NCBI GenBank assembly: GCA_009916335.1 | Contig: SAAR01000039.1 | Coordinates: forward strand, 1-16,139 | From: Erysipelotrichia bacterium | GTDB lineage: Bacteria > Bacillota_I > Bacilli_A > Erysipelotrichales > Erysipelotrichaceae | Reading direction: 5' to 3' | DNA length: 16,139 bases | Shown here: in pieces, positions 1-6,616 of the stretch | Layout of the letters: every line of letters starts with the position of its first letter | How positions within the stretch are numbered: the first letter of the stretch is position 1 | Program-made: the position numbers and the translations under genes | Notes under the pieces: generated by a model | Seen by the model: only the letters and a program-made list of their open reading frames with translations | What the model was told of the DNA's origin: nothing | The model's database searches: none

Positions 1-1407
1 GAAGATACTCGTTTAAAATATCGCTATTTGGATATTAGACGTGATTGTATTAAGAAAAATTTGATTTTACGTCATAAAGTAACCATGTTAGTGAGAAACT
101 ACTTATCAGATTTAGGCTTTTTAGAAATTGAAACACCGATTTTATGTAAATCAACACCTGAAGGAGCTAGAGATTATTTAGTCCCTAGTCGTATTAGTAA
201 AGGGGAATTTTATGCATTACCACAATCCCCACAACTTTATAAACAACTGTTAATGGTTGGAGGAATGGAAAAATACTTCCAGATTGCTCGTTGCTTTAGA
301 GATGAAGATTTGCGTGCGGATCGTCAAAGTGAATTTTCACAGATTGATATTGAAATGAGTTTTATTGAGGAAGAAGATATTTGGCAAGTAACAGAAGGAT
401 TGATGAAAACGATCTTTAAAGAAATCAAAGGAATTGATTTAAAACCTTTCCAAAGAATTCCTTATGATGAATGTATGGCTCGTTATGGTAGTGATAAACC
501 TGACTTGCGTTTTGCTTTAGAATTACAAGATGTAAGCAATTTATTTAAAAATAGTGAATTTGCTGTTTTTAAAGATGTACTAAATAACAAAGGAATCATT
601 CAAGCTCTTGTTTTAAAGGATAAAGCTGATAAATTCTCTCGTAAAGAGTTGGATAAATTACAAGAATATGTGCGTGTCTATGGGGCAAAAGCATTGGCAT
701 ATTTAAAATATAACAATGATGAATTTAGTGGTTCGATTGCCAAAGTTGTAAGTGAAGAAGAAAAAAATAGCTTAAAGACTTATTTTAATGTATCTAACAA
801 TGATTTAATCTTTATGATTGCTGATAAGAAAAAAGTAGCACAAACTTCATTAGGGGCATTACGAAGTAAATTAGGGCATGACTTACAATTGATTGATGAA
901 AATCAATATGCGTTTGCATGGGTAACAAACTTTCCTATGTTTGAATATGTGGAAGAAGAAGATCGCTATGTAGCAGCTCATCACCCTTTTACTTCTCCTA
1001 ATTTAGAGGACGTTGATAAATTGATGAGTGATCCTGAACATTGTTATTCAAGAGCGTATGATCTTGTCTTAAACGGATATGAGTTATTAAGTGGTTCCAT
1101 TCGTATTCATGATCGAAAATTGCAAGAAAAAGTATTCGCCGCAATTGGTATGAGTATGGAAGAGGCACATGAAAAATTCAGCTGGTTTATTGATGCGTTC
1201 AAATATGGTACGCCTCCTCATGGTGGGGTTGGTATCGGTCTTGAAAGATTAGTGATGATTTTAGCGGGAACTGATAACATTCGTGATGTGGTCGCTTTCC
1301 CTAAAACAGCAAGTGCTTCAGATTTAATGAGTGAAGCACCAAGTCCAGTTGATGCAAAACAATTAGAAGAATTAAATATCACGATTAAAAATAGCGATGA
1401 AAGTTAA
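1..1407 (+). CDS. aspS: Aspartyl-tRNA synthetase, 5'-truncated by window edge
   Basis: Attaches aspartate to tRNA-Asp in the cytoplasm (class IIb aminoacyl-tRNA synthetase). The reading frame is open from base 1, so the true start and the N-terminal anticodon-binding OB domain lie outside the window; 468 residues are visible of a family that is usually about 590. Numbered from the first visible codon, the catalytic core shows the QSPQLYKQ block near 75-82, motif 2 (FRDEDLRADRQ, from about 99), the bacterial-type GAD insertion in the middle, and motif 3 with GIGLER at 411-416, followed by the FPKTASASDLM tail typical of bacterial AspRS. It ends with TAA at 1405-1407. No terminator is obvious between it and the 6S RNA promoter downstream. 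A TTG at base 28 is an internal leucine codon, not a start. Identity is certain from the motifs; nothing looks degenerate. Confidence 0.97.
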   Translation, partial: EDTRLKYRYLDIRRDCIKKNLILRHKVTMLVRNYLSDLGFLEIETPILCKSTPEGARDYLVPSRISKGEFYALPQSPQLYKQLLMVGGMEKYFQIARCFRDEDLRADRQSEFSQIDIEMSFIEEEDIWQVTEGLMKTIFKEIKGIDLKPFQRIPYDECMARYGSDKPDLRFALELQDVSNLFKNSEFAVFKDVLNNKGIIQALVLKDKADKFSRKELDKLQEYVRVYGAKALAYLKYNNDEFSGSIAKVVSEEEKNSLKTYFNVSNNDLIFMIADKKKVAQTSLGALRSKLGHDLQLIDENQYAFAWVTNFPMFEYVEEEDRYVAAHHPFTSPNLEDVDKLMSDPEHCYSRAYDLVLNGYELLSGSIRIHDRKLQEKVFAAIGMSMEEAHEKFSWFIDAFKYGTPPHGGVGIGLERLVMILAGTDNIRDVVAFPKTASASDLMSEAPSPVDAKQLEELNITIKNSDES

Positions 1408-1490
1408 GGACATCATTTTTATGTATATGCTTTAAATAGGTAATAAGCCAAAAAAATATGAAAGTCAAGAGTATACATATTAAAAAAGCT

Positions 1491-1499
1491 TGCTATAAT
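1491..1499 (+). promoter_or_regulatory. Extended -10 promoter for the 6S RNA
   Basis: TGCTATAAT is a perfect sigma-A -10 hexamer (1494-1499) with the TGn extension. No good -35 hexamer lies 16-18 bases upstream. Expected transcription start is at about 1505-1507, which coincides with the first paired base of the RNA's closing stem (G1506). This match between predicted start and RNA 5' end supports both calls. The rest of 1408-1490 shows nothing recognisable. Confidence 0.75.
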
Positions 1500-1505
1500 A
1501 TAAGT

Positions 1506-1656
1506 GTCCAGAAGTATTAATTTTTCCGACATTTTGAGATAAGGGACATCGGACGTTATACATTGGTGTTGAAGACCTTTGCATTGCTTAGGGATCCTAA
1601 GAATGTATGCAGATATCCCACCTGTATATGCAGGGGAAAAGTCTCCTTCTGGACTT
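1506..1656 (+). ncRNA. ssrS: Probable 6S RNA (regulator of RNA polymerase)
   Basis: 6S RNA mimics an open promoter and sequesters the sigma-A RNA polymerase holoenzyme. The sequence folds by eye into the family's rod. The closing stem is GTCCAGAAG (1506-1514) with CTTCTGGAC (1646-1654), 9 perfect pairs. A large central bubble follows (1515-1542 and 1620-1645), with a small hairpin CCTG/CAGG on its 3' side (1621-1634). The upper stem is GGGACATC (1543-1550) with GATATCCC (1612-1619), with one mismatch. Then come ATACATT (1558-1564) with AATGTAT (1602-1608) and a tip CTTAGG/CCTAAG (1587-1601). The 3' arm AATGTA can instead pair with TGCATT (1580-1585). From memory, the B. subtilis 6S gene bsrA also neighbours aspS. 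About 150 nt is shorter than the usual 180-200. No open frame covers it. It was not compared with a covariance model, so another structured RNA is possible. Confidence 0.7.
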
Positions 1657-1667
1657 AATAGATAAAC

Positions 1668-1696
1668 AAAATGACTATCCCTTAAATAGTCATTTT
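1668..1696 (+). terminator. Hairpin terminator behind the 6S RNA
   Basis: AAAATGACTA (1668-1677) pairs perfectly with TAGTCATTTT (1687-1696) around a 9-nt loop. The stem is AU-rich and the following T-run is interrupted (TTTTATGCTTTAT), so termination may be partial and allow read-through into the peptidase gene 20 bases downstream, for which no separate promoter is evident. Confidence 0.65.
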
Positions 1697-1715
1697 ATGC
1701 TTTATAGGAGAAGTT

Positions 1716-2690
1716 ATGAAAAGAATCAATATTGAAGAAATAGGAAATATCCATATTGCACATGTAGAAAACAAAGAAGCAGCCACTGGTTGTAGTGTTG
1801 TTATTTGTAAAGAAGGGGCCGCTTGTGGTTTAAGTGTTGCAGGAGGTGGTCCTGCTAGTCGAGAAAGTGAACTATTAAAACCTGTCGCTGATGCGAACGT
1901 CATTCATGCGATCTTATTGAGTGGAGGGAGTGCTTTTGGTTTAGATGCAGCAGGAGGTGTGATGGCTTATCTTGAACAACAAAATATCGGTTTTGACACT
2001 GGGATTACAAAAGTACCTTTGGTTTGTCAATCGTGTTTGTTTGATTTAAGCGTTGCTGATAAGGATATACGCCCCGATCAAACAATGGGTTATGCCTGTG
2101 CAAAAAAAGCTTTATCCTCGCATCATAATGAATGGGGGAATGTAGGTGCAGGTTGTGGTGCTAGTGTTGGGAAACTAAAAGGTATGGAATATGCGATGAA
2201 AAGTGGTATAGGCTCTTATGCGATTCAAATAGGTGAATTAAAAATAGGGGCAATGGTTGCTGTAAACGCACTAGGGGATATATATGATTATCAAACAAAC
2301 CAAAAAATTGCAGGTTTATTAAATGAGCAGAAAGATGGTTTTCAAGACAGTGTGAAAGTGATGGTTGAATCCTATAAAGAAATGGCGTTATTCAACACAA
2401 ATACAACTTTGGCGATCATCATCACAAATGCTCAATTCGATAAGACAAAGATGAATAAAATAGCTGCAATGGCACAAAATGGGTATGCTAGAAGTATCAA
2501 ACCAGTTCATACAAATGCAGATGGGGACAGCATTTATGCAATGTCTTGTGGCAATGTAAAGGCTGATATAAATGTAGTAGGTACATTAGCAGCTGATGTC
2601 ATTAGTGAAGCGATTAAAGATGCTATCTATCAAAGTGAAAGTGCGTATGGGTTAAAAGGGTATGATGAAATAAAACAAAAAGGAGTATAA
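1716..2690 (+). CDS. P1/S58-family (DmpA-like) aminopeptidase, self-processing
   Basis: Member of the DmpA/P1 family of N-terminal-nucleophile aminopeptidases. These are made as one chain and cut themselves into two subunits, freeing the catalytic Ser/Thr. The glycine-rich N-terminal half carries SVAGGGPASRES (about 40-51), the LLSGGSAFGLDAAGG signature (67-81) and the GNVGAGCGASVGK loop (141-153). The processing site should be the FNTNTTLAIIITNA segment, giving Asn229|Thr230 as the likely cleavage and Thr230 as nucleophile. The end (GDSIYAMSCG, 270-279) is also family-typical. No signal peptide or membrane segment, so cytoplasmic. 324 residues, normal length. The start is supported by AGGAG at 1706-1710. 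Substrate is unknown: family members cleave N-terminal D- or L-residues or beta-peptides. The stop codon lies in the loop of the downstream terminator. Confidence 0.88.
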   Translation: MKRINIEEIGNIHIAHVENKEAATGCSVVICKEGAACGLSVAGGGPASRESELLKPVADANVIHAILLSGGSAFGLDAAGGVMAYLEQQNIGFDTGITKVPLVCQSCLFDLSVADKDIRPDQTMGYACAKKALSSHHNEWGNVGAGCGASVGKLKGMEYAMKSGIGSYAIQIGELKIGAMVAVNALGDIYDYQTNQKIAGLLNEQKDGFQDSVKVMVESYKEMALFNTNTTLAIIITNAQFDKTKMNKIAAMAQNGYARSIKPVHTNADGDSIYAMSCGNVKADINVVGTLAADVISEAIKDAIYQSESAYGLKGYDEIKQKGV

Positions 2691-2700
2691 ACTCCTTTTT
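2677..2700. terminator. Bidirectional intrinsic terminator between convergent genes
   Basis: AAAAAGGAGT (2677-2686) pairs perfectly with ACTCCTTTTT (2691-2700) around the loop ATAA. The hairpin overlaps the end of the peptidase gene, whose TAA occupies 2688-2690. On the minus strand it lies about 30 bases past the xpt stop and is followed by TTTTTGTTTTATTT, so it can end both convergent units. Confidence 0.85.
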
Positions 2701-2731
2701 AATTGTTAAAAAATGGTCTTTAGATAAACAT

Positions 2732-3298
2732 TTATAAAAAGCTTATAAGCCCATTTTTTGTCGATGCGATAGAAGCTAAACAGTGTAAATCATAGCCTTT
2801 CTCTAAGATATATCGATGTCCTTTTTGAAAGGCTTTTTCAATCACAATACCAACCCCTACAATTGTCGCACCACTTTGTTGGATAATTTGTTCAGCCCCT
2901 TTAAATGCTTCACCGTTCGCTAGGAAATCATCAATAAATAACACTTTATCACTTGCATTTAAATAAGTTTTATCTATACAAACTTGATATGTTTTATTTT
3001 TAGTGAACGAATGAACACTGGCACATAATGGGTTTTGCATGGTAGAAGGATTTGTTTTTTTTATAAAAATCATTTCTACGTTTAATTTCATTGCACATAA
3101 TAAGGCAGGGGCAATCCCACTAGATTCAATGGTTACAACTTTAGTAATGCCTTTTTCTTTAAAGTGATCATAAAAGCAATCACCCATTTCATTAACTAGT
3201 TGTGGATCAATTTGATGATTTAAAAAGGCATCTACCTTTATAATATCTTCACTTATTAATGCTCCTGTTTCCCTGATAGCTTGTTTTAAATGTTCCAT
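2732..3298 (-). CDS. xpt: Xanthine phosphoribosyltransferase
   Basis: Purine salvage enzyme that joins xanthine to PRPP to give XMP. The protein aligns from memory along its whole length with B. subtilis Xpt: LNHQIDP (26-32), VTIESSGIAPA (55-65), ASVHSFTK (93-100), the PRPP-binding VLFIDDFLANGEA (119-131) and GVGIVIEKAFQ (148-158). It is 188 residues against 194 in B. subtilis. The start at 3298 is chosen over an upstream in-frame TTG because it begins MEHLKQAI, as the family does, and because AAGGAGAAATAGT precedes it. That ribosome binding site lies in the last codons of the upstream gene, and the TAG stop and ATG are separated by one base (TAG-T-ATG), implying translational coupling. In B. 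subtilis xpt is controlled by a guanine riboswitch; there is no room for one here. Confidence 0.95.
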   Translation of the reverse strand: MEHLKQAIRETGALISEDIIKVDAFLNHQIDPQLVNEMGDCFYDHFKEKGITKVVTIESSGIAPALLCAMKLNVEMIFIKKTNPSTMQNPLCASVHSFTKNKTYQVCIDKTYLNASDKVLFIDDFLANGEAFKGAEQIIQQSGATIVGVGIVIEKAFQKGHRYILEKGYDLHCLASIASTKNGLISFL

Positions 3299-3299
3299 A

Positions 3300-4022
3300 C
3301 TATTTCTCCTTTTTCCAAGTTGTTGCTTTTTCATCAGATAGCATCTTTAAAAAGTTATGCTGAGCAGAAGGAAAACGCTCATAAAGCTCATTCATCACCC
3401 TTTTTATTTCTGAACGTTTTGAATGTTGATCTTTAGGACATGTACTTTTTACAATGACAATCGCTTCTTTTTTGCTTGCTTTCATAATTTGTTTTTCCTG
3501 TAAATAAATAAAGGGACGAATAAAGGTAATTTGTTTATCTTCATATTGTATTTTTGGCTGAAAGCTATTCATTTTCCCACTATAAATAGCATTTAAGAAA
3601 AATGTTTCAATCGCATCATCACCATGATGGGCAAAGGCAATCTTGTTTGCGTTTAGTTTTTGTGCGATGGATACAATCGCCCCACGCTTTAATGAGGAAC
3701 AACGACTGCAATCCACACTTCCATCTTCTTTAAGATAGTGTTGTAAAATGTCATAGATTGGAACATTTTCTTCGTAATAATCAACCTTTAAATCTTTTGC
3801 GTATTGTTTGATAGGTTCACTTTCCATATTAGGAAAGCCCATTTTCATATGTACAGCAATTAGTTTGAATTGTTTATTGGCAAACTGACGATAAATTGCT
3901 AACGCTTTTAATAGTAGCATGCTATCTTTGCCTCCTGATACGCCAACTACGATGACATCATCTTTCTCTATTAAATGAAAATCTTCATCACCTTTGCGTA
4001 AATATTTTAATATGTTTTGCAT
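3300..4022 (-). CDS. ttcA: TtcA-like tRNA-thiolation protein (PP-loop ATPase)
   Basis: PP-loop enzyme of the TtcA/TilS superfamily, TtcA branch, whose members make 2-thiocytidine at position 32 of tRNA using an iron-sulfur cluster. Seen in the sequence: the PP-loop SGGKDS (29-34), the CSRC pair (Cys105, Cys108), the AFAHHGDDAIETFFLN block (129-144) and a third cysteine in STCPKD (Cys195). These are the three cysteines expected to hold a [4Fe-4S] cluster in TtcA. It has 240 residues, shorter than E. coli TtcA (about 311), as is usual for Firmicute homologues. The start is supported by AAGGAG on the minus strand at 4036-4031, overlapping the stop of the upstream gene. It is the middle gene of a three-gene minus-strand operon. 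The exact tRNA target in this lineage is inference; a related sulfur-transfer role is possible. Confidence 0.85.
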   Translation of the reverse strand: MQNILKYLRKGDEDFHLIEKDDVIVVGVSGGKDSMLLLKALAIYRQFANKQFKLIAVHMKMGFPNMESEPIKQYAKDLKVDYYEENVPIYDILQHYLKEDGSVDCSRCSSLKRGAIVSIAQKLNANKIAFAHHGDDAIETFFLNAIYSGKMNSFQPKIQYEDKQITFIRPFIYLQEKQIMKASKKEAIVIVKSTCPKDQHSKRSEIKRVMNELYERFPSAQHNFLKMLSDEKATTWKKEK

Positions 4023-4034
4023 TTGTCTTTCTCC

Positions 4035-4754
4035 TTATACATAAAAAGGGGTTAAATCATCTAAGCGTAAACAACATAGACGTGTATATTCATCATTGTT
4101 CGCACAACCACAATCAATCGCAATTAATGTTGACGAATGAAGATCATCTTTATTATGCCAAATAGCATAAGGACGCACATTCTGATAAAAAATACTCATT
4201 GTATGACCGAAGATGACAACACGATCATCAAAGAAATGTTGCTCTTTACCAACTCGATTCCACACAAAGTCAGCGGGTGTAAATAACTTCATCATGTCAG
4301 AATCAAGGTAAGCCTTTCCTGTTTTTAAAGAGAGGATTGCTGCTCCATGCACTAAATAATACATTTTATCTCTTACCTTTACATCTGCAATGGCTAAAGG
4401 TAAACTGCGTAAATAGGCTAACATTGCTTTTCTTTCTTTTCTAGTCAACTTTTCAAAAGCTTGTATTGTCTTTTCACAACCATTGCGATACCATCGAGTC
4501 ATCACACTAACATTAGGAATGCCTTGTTGCAGTGTTTCGTAATACTCTAACATCATTAACTCATGATTACCCATCAATAAAGTCATATTCTCTTGTTGCA
4601 TGATATATTGCAATAACATGATCCCATCATCACCACGATCGATCACATCACCTAATATATATAAATGATCACTTTGTTGAAAGTCGATTAATTTTAACAT
4701 GGTAAAAAAGCGATTGCTTAAACCATGTAGATCACTCATTACATAAATACTCAT
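4035..4754 (-). CDS. PPP-type metallophosphatase (Ser/Thr protein phosphatase-like)
   Basis: Calcineurin-like two-metal phosphoesterase of the PPP type. The motifs are in order: DLHG (8-11), GDVIDRG (35-41), GNHE (62-65), LVHG (His136) and FGHT (182-185), which together supply the metal ligands and the catalytic histidine. The conserved acidic/Cys end IDCGC (213-217) is also typical of bacterial PPP phosphatases. 239 residues, soluble. The start at 4754 (ATG, MSIYVMSDLHG) is preferred to the in-frame TTG at 4775 because AGGTGAT sits just upstream of it and the motif DLHG normally lies within the first ten residues. First gene of the minus-strand operon with ttcA and xpt. Substrate cannot be told from sequence: a phosphoprotein or a dinucleotide such as Ap4A are both known for relatives. 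Confidence 0.88.
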   Translation of the reverse strand: MSIYVMSDLHGLSNRFFTMLKLIDFQQSDHLYILGDVIDRGDDGIMLLQYIMQQENMTLLMGNHELMMLEYYETLQQGIPNVSVMTRWYRNGCEKTIQAFEKLTRKERKAMLAYLRSLPLAIADVKVRDKMYYLVHGAAILSLKTGKAYLDSDMMKLFTPADFVWNRVGKEQHFFDDRVVIFGHTMSIFYQNVRPYAIWHNKDDLHSSTLIAIDCGCANNDEYTRLCCLRLDDLTPFYV

Positions 4755-4776
4755 TTTATCACCTGCTATGTGCAAA

Positions 4777-4785
4777 ATTATACCA
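4777..4785 (-). promoter_or_regulatory. Extended -10 promoter for the phosphatase-ttcA-xpt operon
   Basis: On the minus strand TGGTATAAT (4785 to 4777) is a perfect -10 with TGn extension. TTCACA further upstream is 21 bases away, too far for a -35. Start is expected near 4770, giving a leader of about 16 nt that still contains AGGTGAT. Confidence 0.75.
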
Positions 4786-4841
4786 TAACTTTGTGTTTTA
4801 TGATGTGAAAAAATTAGTAAACATGTATTTATTGTATTTTG

Positions 4842-4850
4842 TGTTATAAT
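4842..4850 (+). promoter_or_regulatory. Extended -10 promoter for truB-ribF
   Basis: TGTTATAAT, perfect -10 (4845-4850) with TGn. No -35 at the right distance. The ATG at 4866 is only 15 bases past the -10, so the start near 4857 falls on the ribosome binding site GGTGAT (4857-4862) itself. Confidence 0.7.
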
Positions 4851-4865
4851 ATCACTGGTGATACA

Positions 4866-5696
4866 ATGAATGGAATTTTAATCGTAAACAAAGAAGCAGG
4901 AATGACAAGTCATGATGTTGTTTTTAAGCTTAGAAAAATATTAAAGACTAAAAAAATTGGACATAGTGGCACTCTTGATCCTAATGCGACTGGTGTTTTA
5001 GTAGTGTTAGTTGGCAAAGCAACAAAAATATTACCTTTTATTGAGGATATTGATAAAGAGTATATCGCAACTTTAAAACTAGGAGAAAAAACATTGAGTG
5101 ATGATATATGGGATCAAGTATTAGCAACGAAAGAAGTGGTACCAATCAAAGATTTTCCTTCTTTATTATCTTCTTTTAAAGGGAAAATCAAACAATTACC
5201 ACCGATGATTTCCAGTATTAAAATCAATGGTAAAAAGCTATATGAATATGCTAGAAACAACGAATTTGTAGAGCGTCCTTTGCGTGATGTGGAAATTTAT
5301 GAGATTGCATGTTTAGATGAAGAAGCATTAAAGTTTCGTGTCCATTGCAGTAGTGGAACTTATATTCGTTCATTATGTGTTGATATAGCAGAAAAAAGTG
5401 GCAATTTAGGTTGTATGTCTTCTTTAGTGAGAAGTAAAGTAGGACGTTTTAACTTGGCAGATGCTTATACTTTAGATGAAATTGCACAAGGAAATTATCA
5501 ACTTCATCCCATCTATGAAATGCTTTCGCATTATGAAATGATTGAATATATGCCAATTGAAGATATTAAAAATGGGAAAAAGGTGAACATCAACAGTATC
5601 CATGATGAAGTGGTTATTACACATCAAAAAGAAGTGATTGCCATTTATAAACGTCATCATGATCATATCTTTGCATGTGTGAGAGGTCTTTACTAA
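4866..5696 (+). CDS. truB: tRNA pseudouridine-55 synthase
   Basis: Converts uridine 55 of the T-loop of tRNAs to pseudouridine. The catalytic signature GHSGTLDPNATGVL lies at 32-45, with Asp38 the expected nucleophile. KYIATLK-like (DKEYIATLKLG), QLPPMISSIKINGKKLYEYAR and SSGTYIRSLCVDI follow in the family order. At 276 residues the protein has a somewhat short C-terminal PUA-like part, as is common in low-GC Gram-positives. The start at 4866 is chosen over the in-frame TTG at 4839, which lies inside the promoter; MNGILIVNKEAGMTSHDVV is the normal TruB N-terminus. Its stop overlaps the ribF start (TAATG). In B. subtilis truB-ribF follow nusA-infB-rbfA; here they stand alone behind their own promoter. 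Confidence 0.96.
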   Translation: MNGILIVNKEAGMTSHDVVFKLRKILKTKKIGHSGTLDPNATGVLVVLVGKATKILPFIEDIDKEYIATLKLGEKTLSDDIWDQVLATKEVVPIKDFPSLLSSFKGKIKQLPPMISSIKINGKKLYEYARNNEFVERPLRDVEIYEIACLDEEALKFRVHCSSGTYIRSLCVDIAEKSGNLGCMSSLVRSKVGRFNLADAYTLDEIAQGNYQLHPIYEMLSHYEMIEYMPIEDIKNGKKVNINSIHDEVVITHQKEVIAIYKRHHDHIFACVRGLY

Positions 5697-6604
5697 TGGA
5701 AATCATAAGGATAAAAGCAAATGAAGATGTAATAGTAAGTGAGGAATCAATCGCTTGTATTGGTTATTTTGATGGACTTCATAAAGGGCATTTAGCACTC
5801 ATTGATCAAGTGAAAGCATTGGCGAATGACAAATGCATCAAAGCAGTTATCTGTTTTGATAATGATCCCTTTGTGTTACTACATAAAGTTAGTGAGCCTC
5901 GCTATATTACGCCTTTTCATGAACGAATGAGAAAATTGAAAGATTTAGGGATACAACGTTGTTATTTACTGCATTTTGATCAAATGATGTTGCATATGGA
6001 TAAAGAAGCATTCATTGACAAAATTTTGGTGAAGTTAAAACTAAAAGCATTGATCTGTGGAGAGGACTTTCATTTTGCCTATCAAGGAAAAGGTGATATA
6101 GAAACCTTAAAAAACAGTGAAATTGCTGTTGTTGTAGTGAAAGAAAAACGCTATCATAACGAAAAGATTTCATCTTCTACCCTTGAAAAGTTGATTGAGC
6201 AAGGAAGAATGGAAGAATGCTATGCACAATTATCTCGACCTTATAGCATTTATGGAGAAGTTGTGCATGGGGCACATGTAGGTAGTACAAAATTAGGCTT
6301 TCCTACTGCTAATTTAGCCATGGAAGAAAACTACATCATTCCTAAAAAAGGGGTATATGCTGGATATGTAGAAATAGAAAACAAACAATATCCTGCGATG
6401 ATTAATGTAGGGCATAACCCAACGATGAATTATCAAGAAAACACATCAATCGAAGCACATATCTTAGATTTTAATGAGAATATTTATGGTAAGAAGATTC
6501 GCTTTTATTTTCTTTCTTATTTGCGTGAAGAAAAAAAATTTAGTTCTTTAGAGGCTTTGATTGAACAGTTGCATAAAGATGTTGAACAAGTGCGTAACAG
6601 ATAG
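5696..6604 (+). CDS. ribF: Bifunctional riboflavin kinase / FAD synthetase
   Basis: Makes FMN from riboflavin and ATP, then FAD from FMN and ATP. The N-terminal adenylyltransferase domain shows IGYFDGLHKGH (22-32) with the nucleotidyltransferase HxGH-like site, and the SSSTLEKLIEQG segment (159-170). The C-terminal flavokinase domain shows GEVVHGAHVGSTKLGFPTANL (187-207), GVYAGY (219-224), MINVGHNPT (235-243) and SIEAHILDFN (251-260) with the catalytic glutamate. The usual GRxLGFPTAN reads STKLGFPTAN, a mild change. It has 302 residues, normal length. The start at 5696 shares one base with the truB stop; AGAGG at 5682-5686 is the likely ribosome binding site, so the gene is translationally coupled to truB. 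Confidence 0.95.
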   Translation: MEIIRIKANEDVIVSEESIACIGYFDGLHKGHLALIDQVKALANDKCIKAVICFDNDPFVLLHKVSEPRYITPFHERMRKLKDLGIQRCYLLHFDQMMLHMDKEAFIDKILVKLKLKALICGEDFHFAYQGKGDIETLKNSEIAVVVVKEKRYHNEKISSSTLEKLIEQGRMEECYAQLSRPYSIYGEVVHGAHVGSTKLGFPTANLAMEENYIIPKKGVYAGYVEIENKQYPAMINVGHNPTMNYQENTSIEAHILDFNENIYGKKIRFYFLSYLREEKKFSSLEALIEQLHKDVEQVRNR

Positions 6605-6616
6605 GGTGTGAGTGAA

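Noticed and set aside
1419..1479. Complementary TATGTATAT and GTATACATA after aspS as a terminator
   Set aside because: Loop of more than 40 bases, AU-only stem and no T-run.
1682..1903. Minus-strand open frame of 73 codons over the start of the peptidase gene
   Set aside because: It runs antisense through a clearly conserved protein, has no homology I recognise, and its end lies in the 6S terminator.
2741..2750. Palindrome GCTTATAAGC near the xpt stop, and AAAAAATGG/CCATTTTTT around it (2708-2759)
   Set aside because: The loop is over 30 bases, half lies in coding sequence, and the hairpin at 2677-2700 already serves as terminator.
4755..4865. Possible riboswitch in the divergent region upstream of the phosphatase-ttcA-xpt operon
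   Set aside because: Both promoters start within about 16 bases of their start codons, so neither leader has room for an aptamer.
5472..5666. Minus-strand open frame inside truB
   Set aside because: His/Met/Phe/Ile-rich translation typical of the antisense of AT-rich genes; truB is intact over it.
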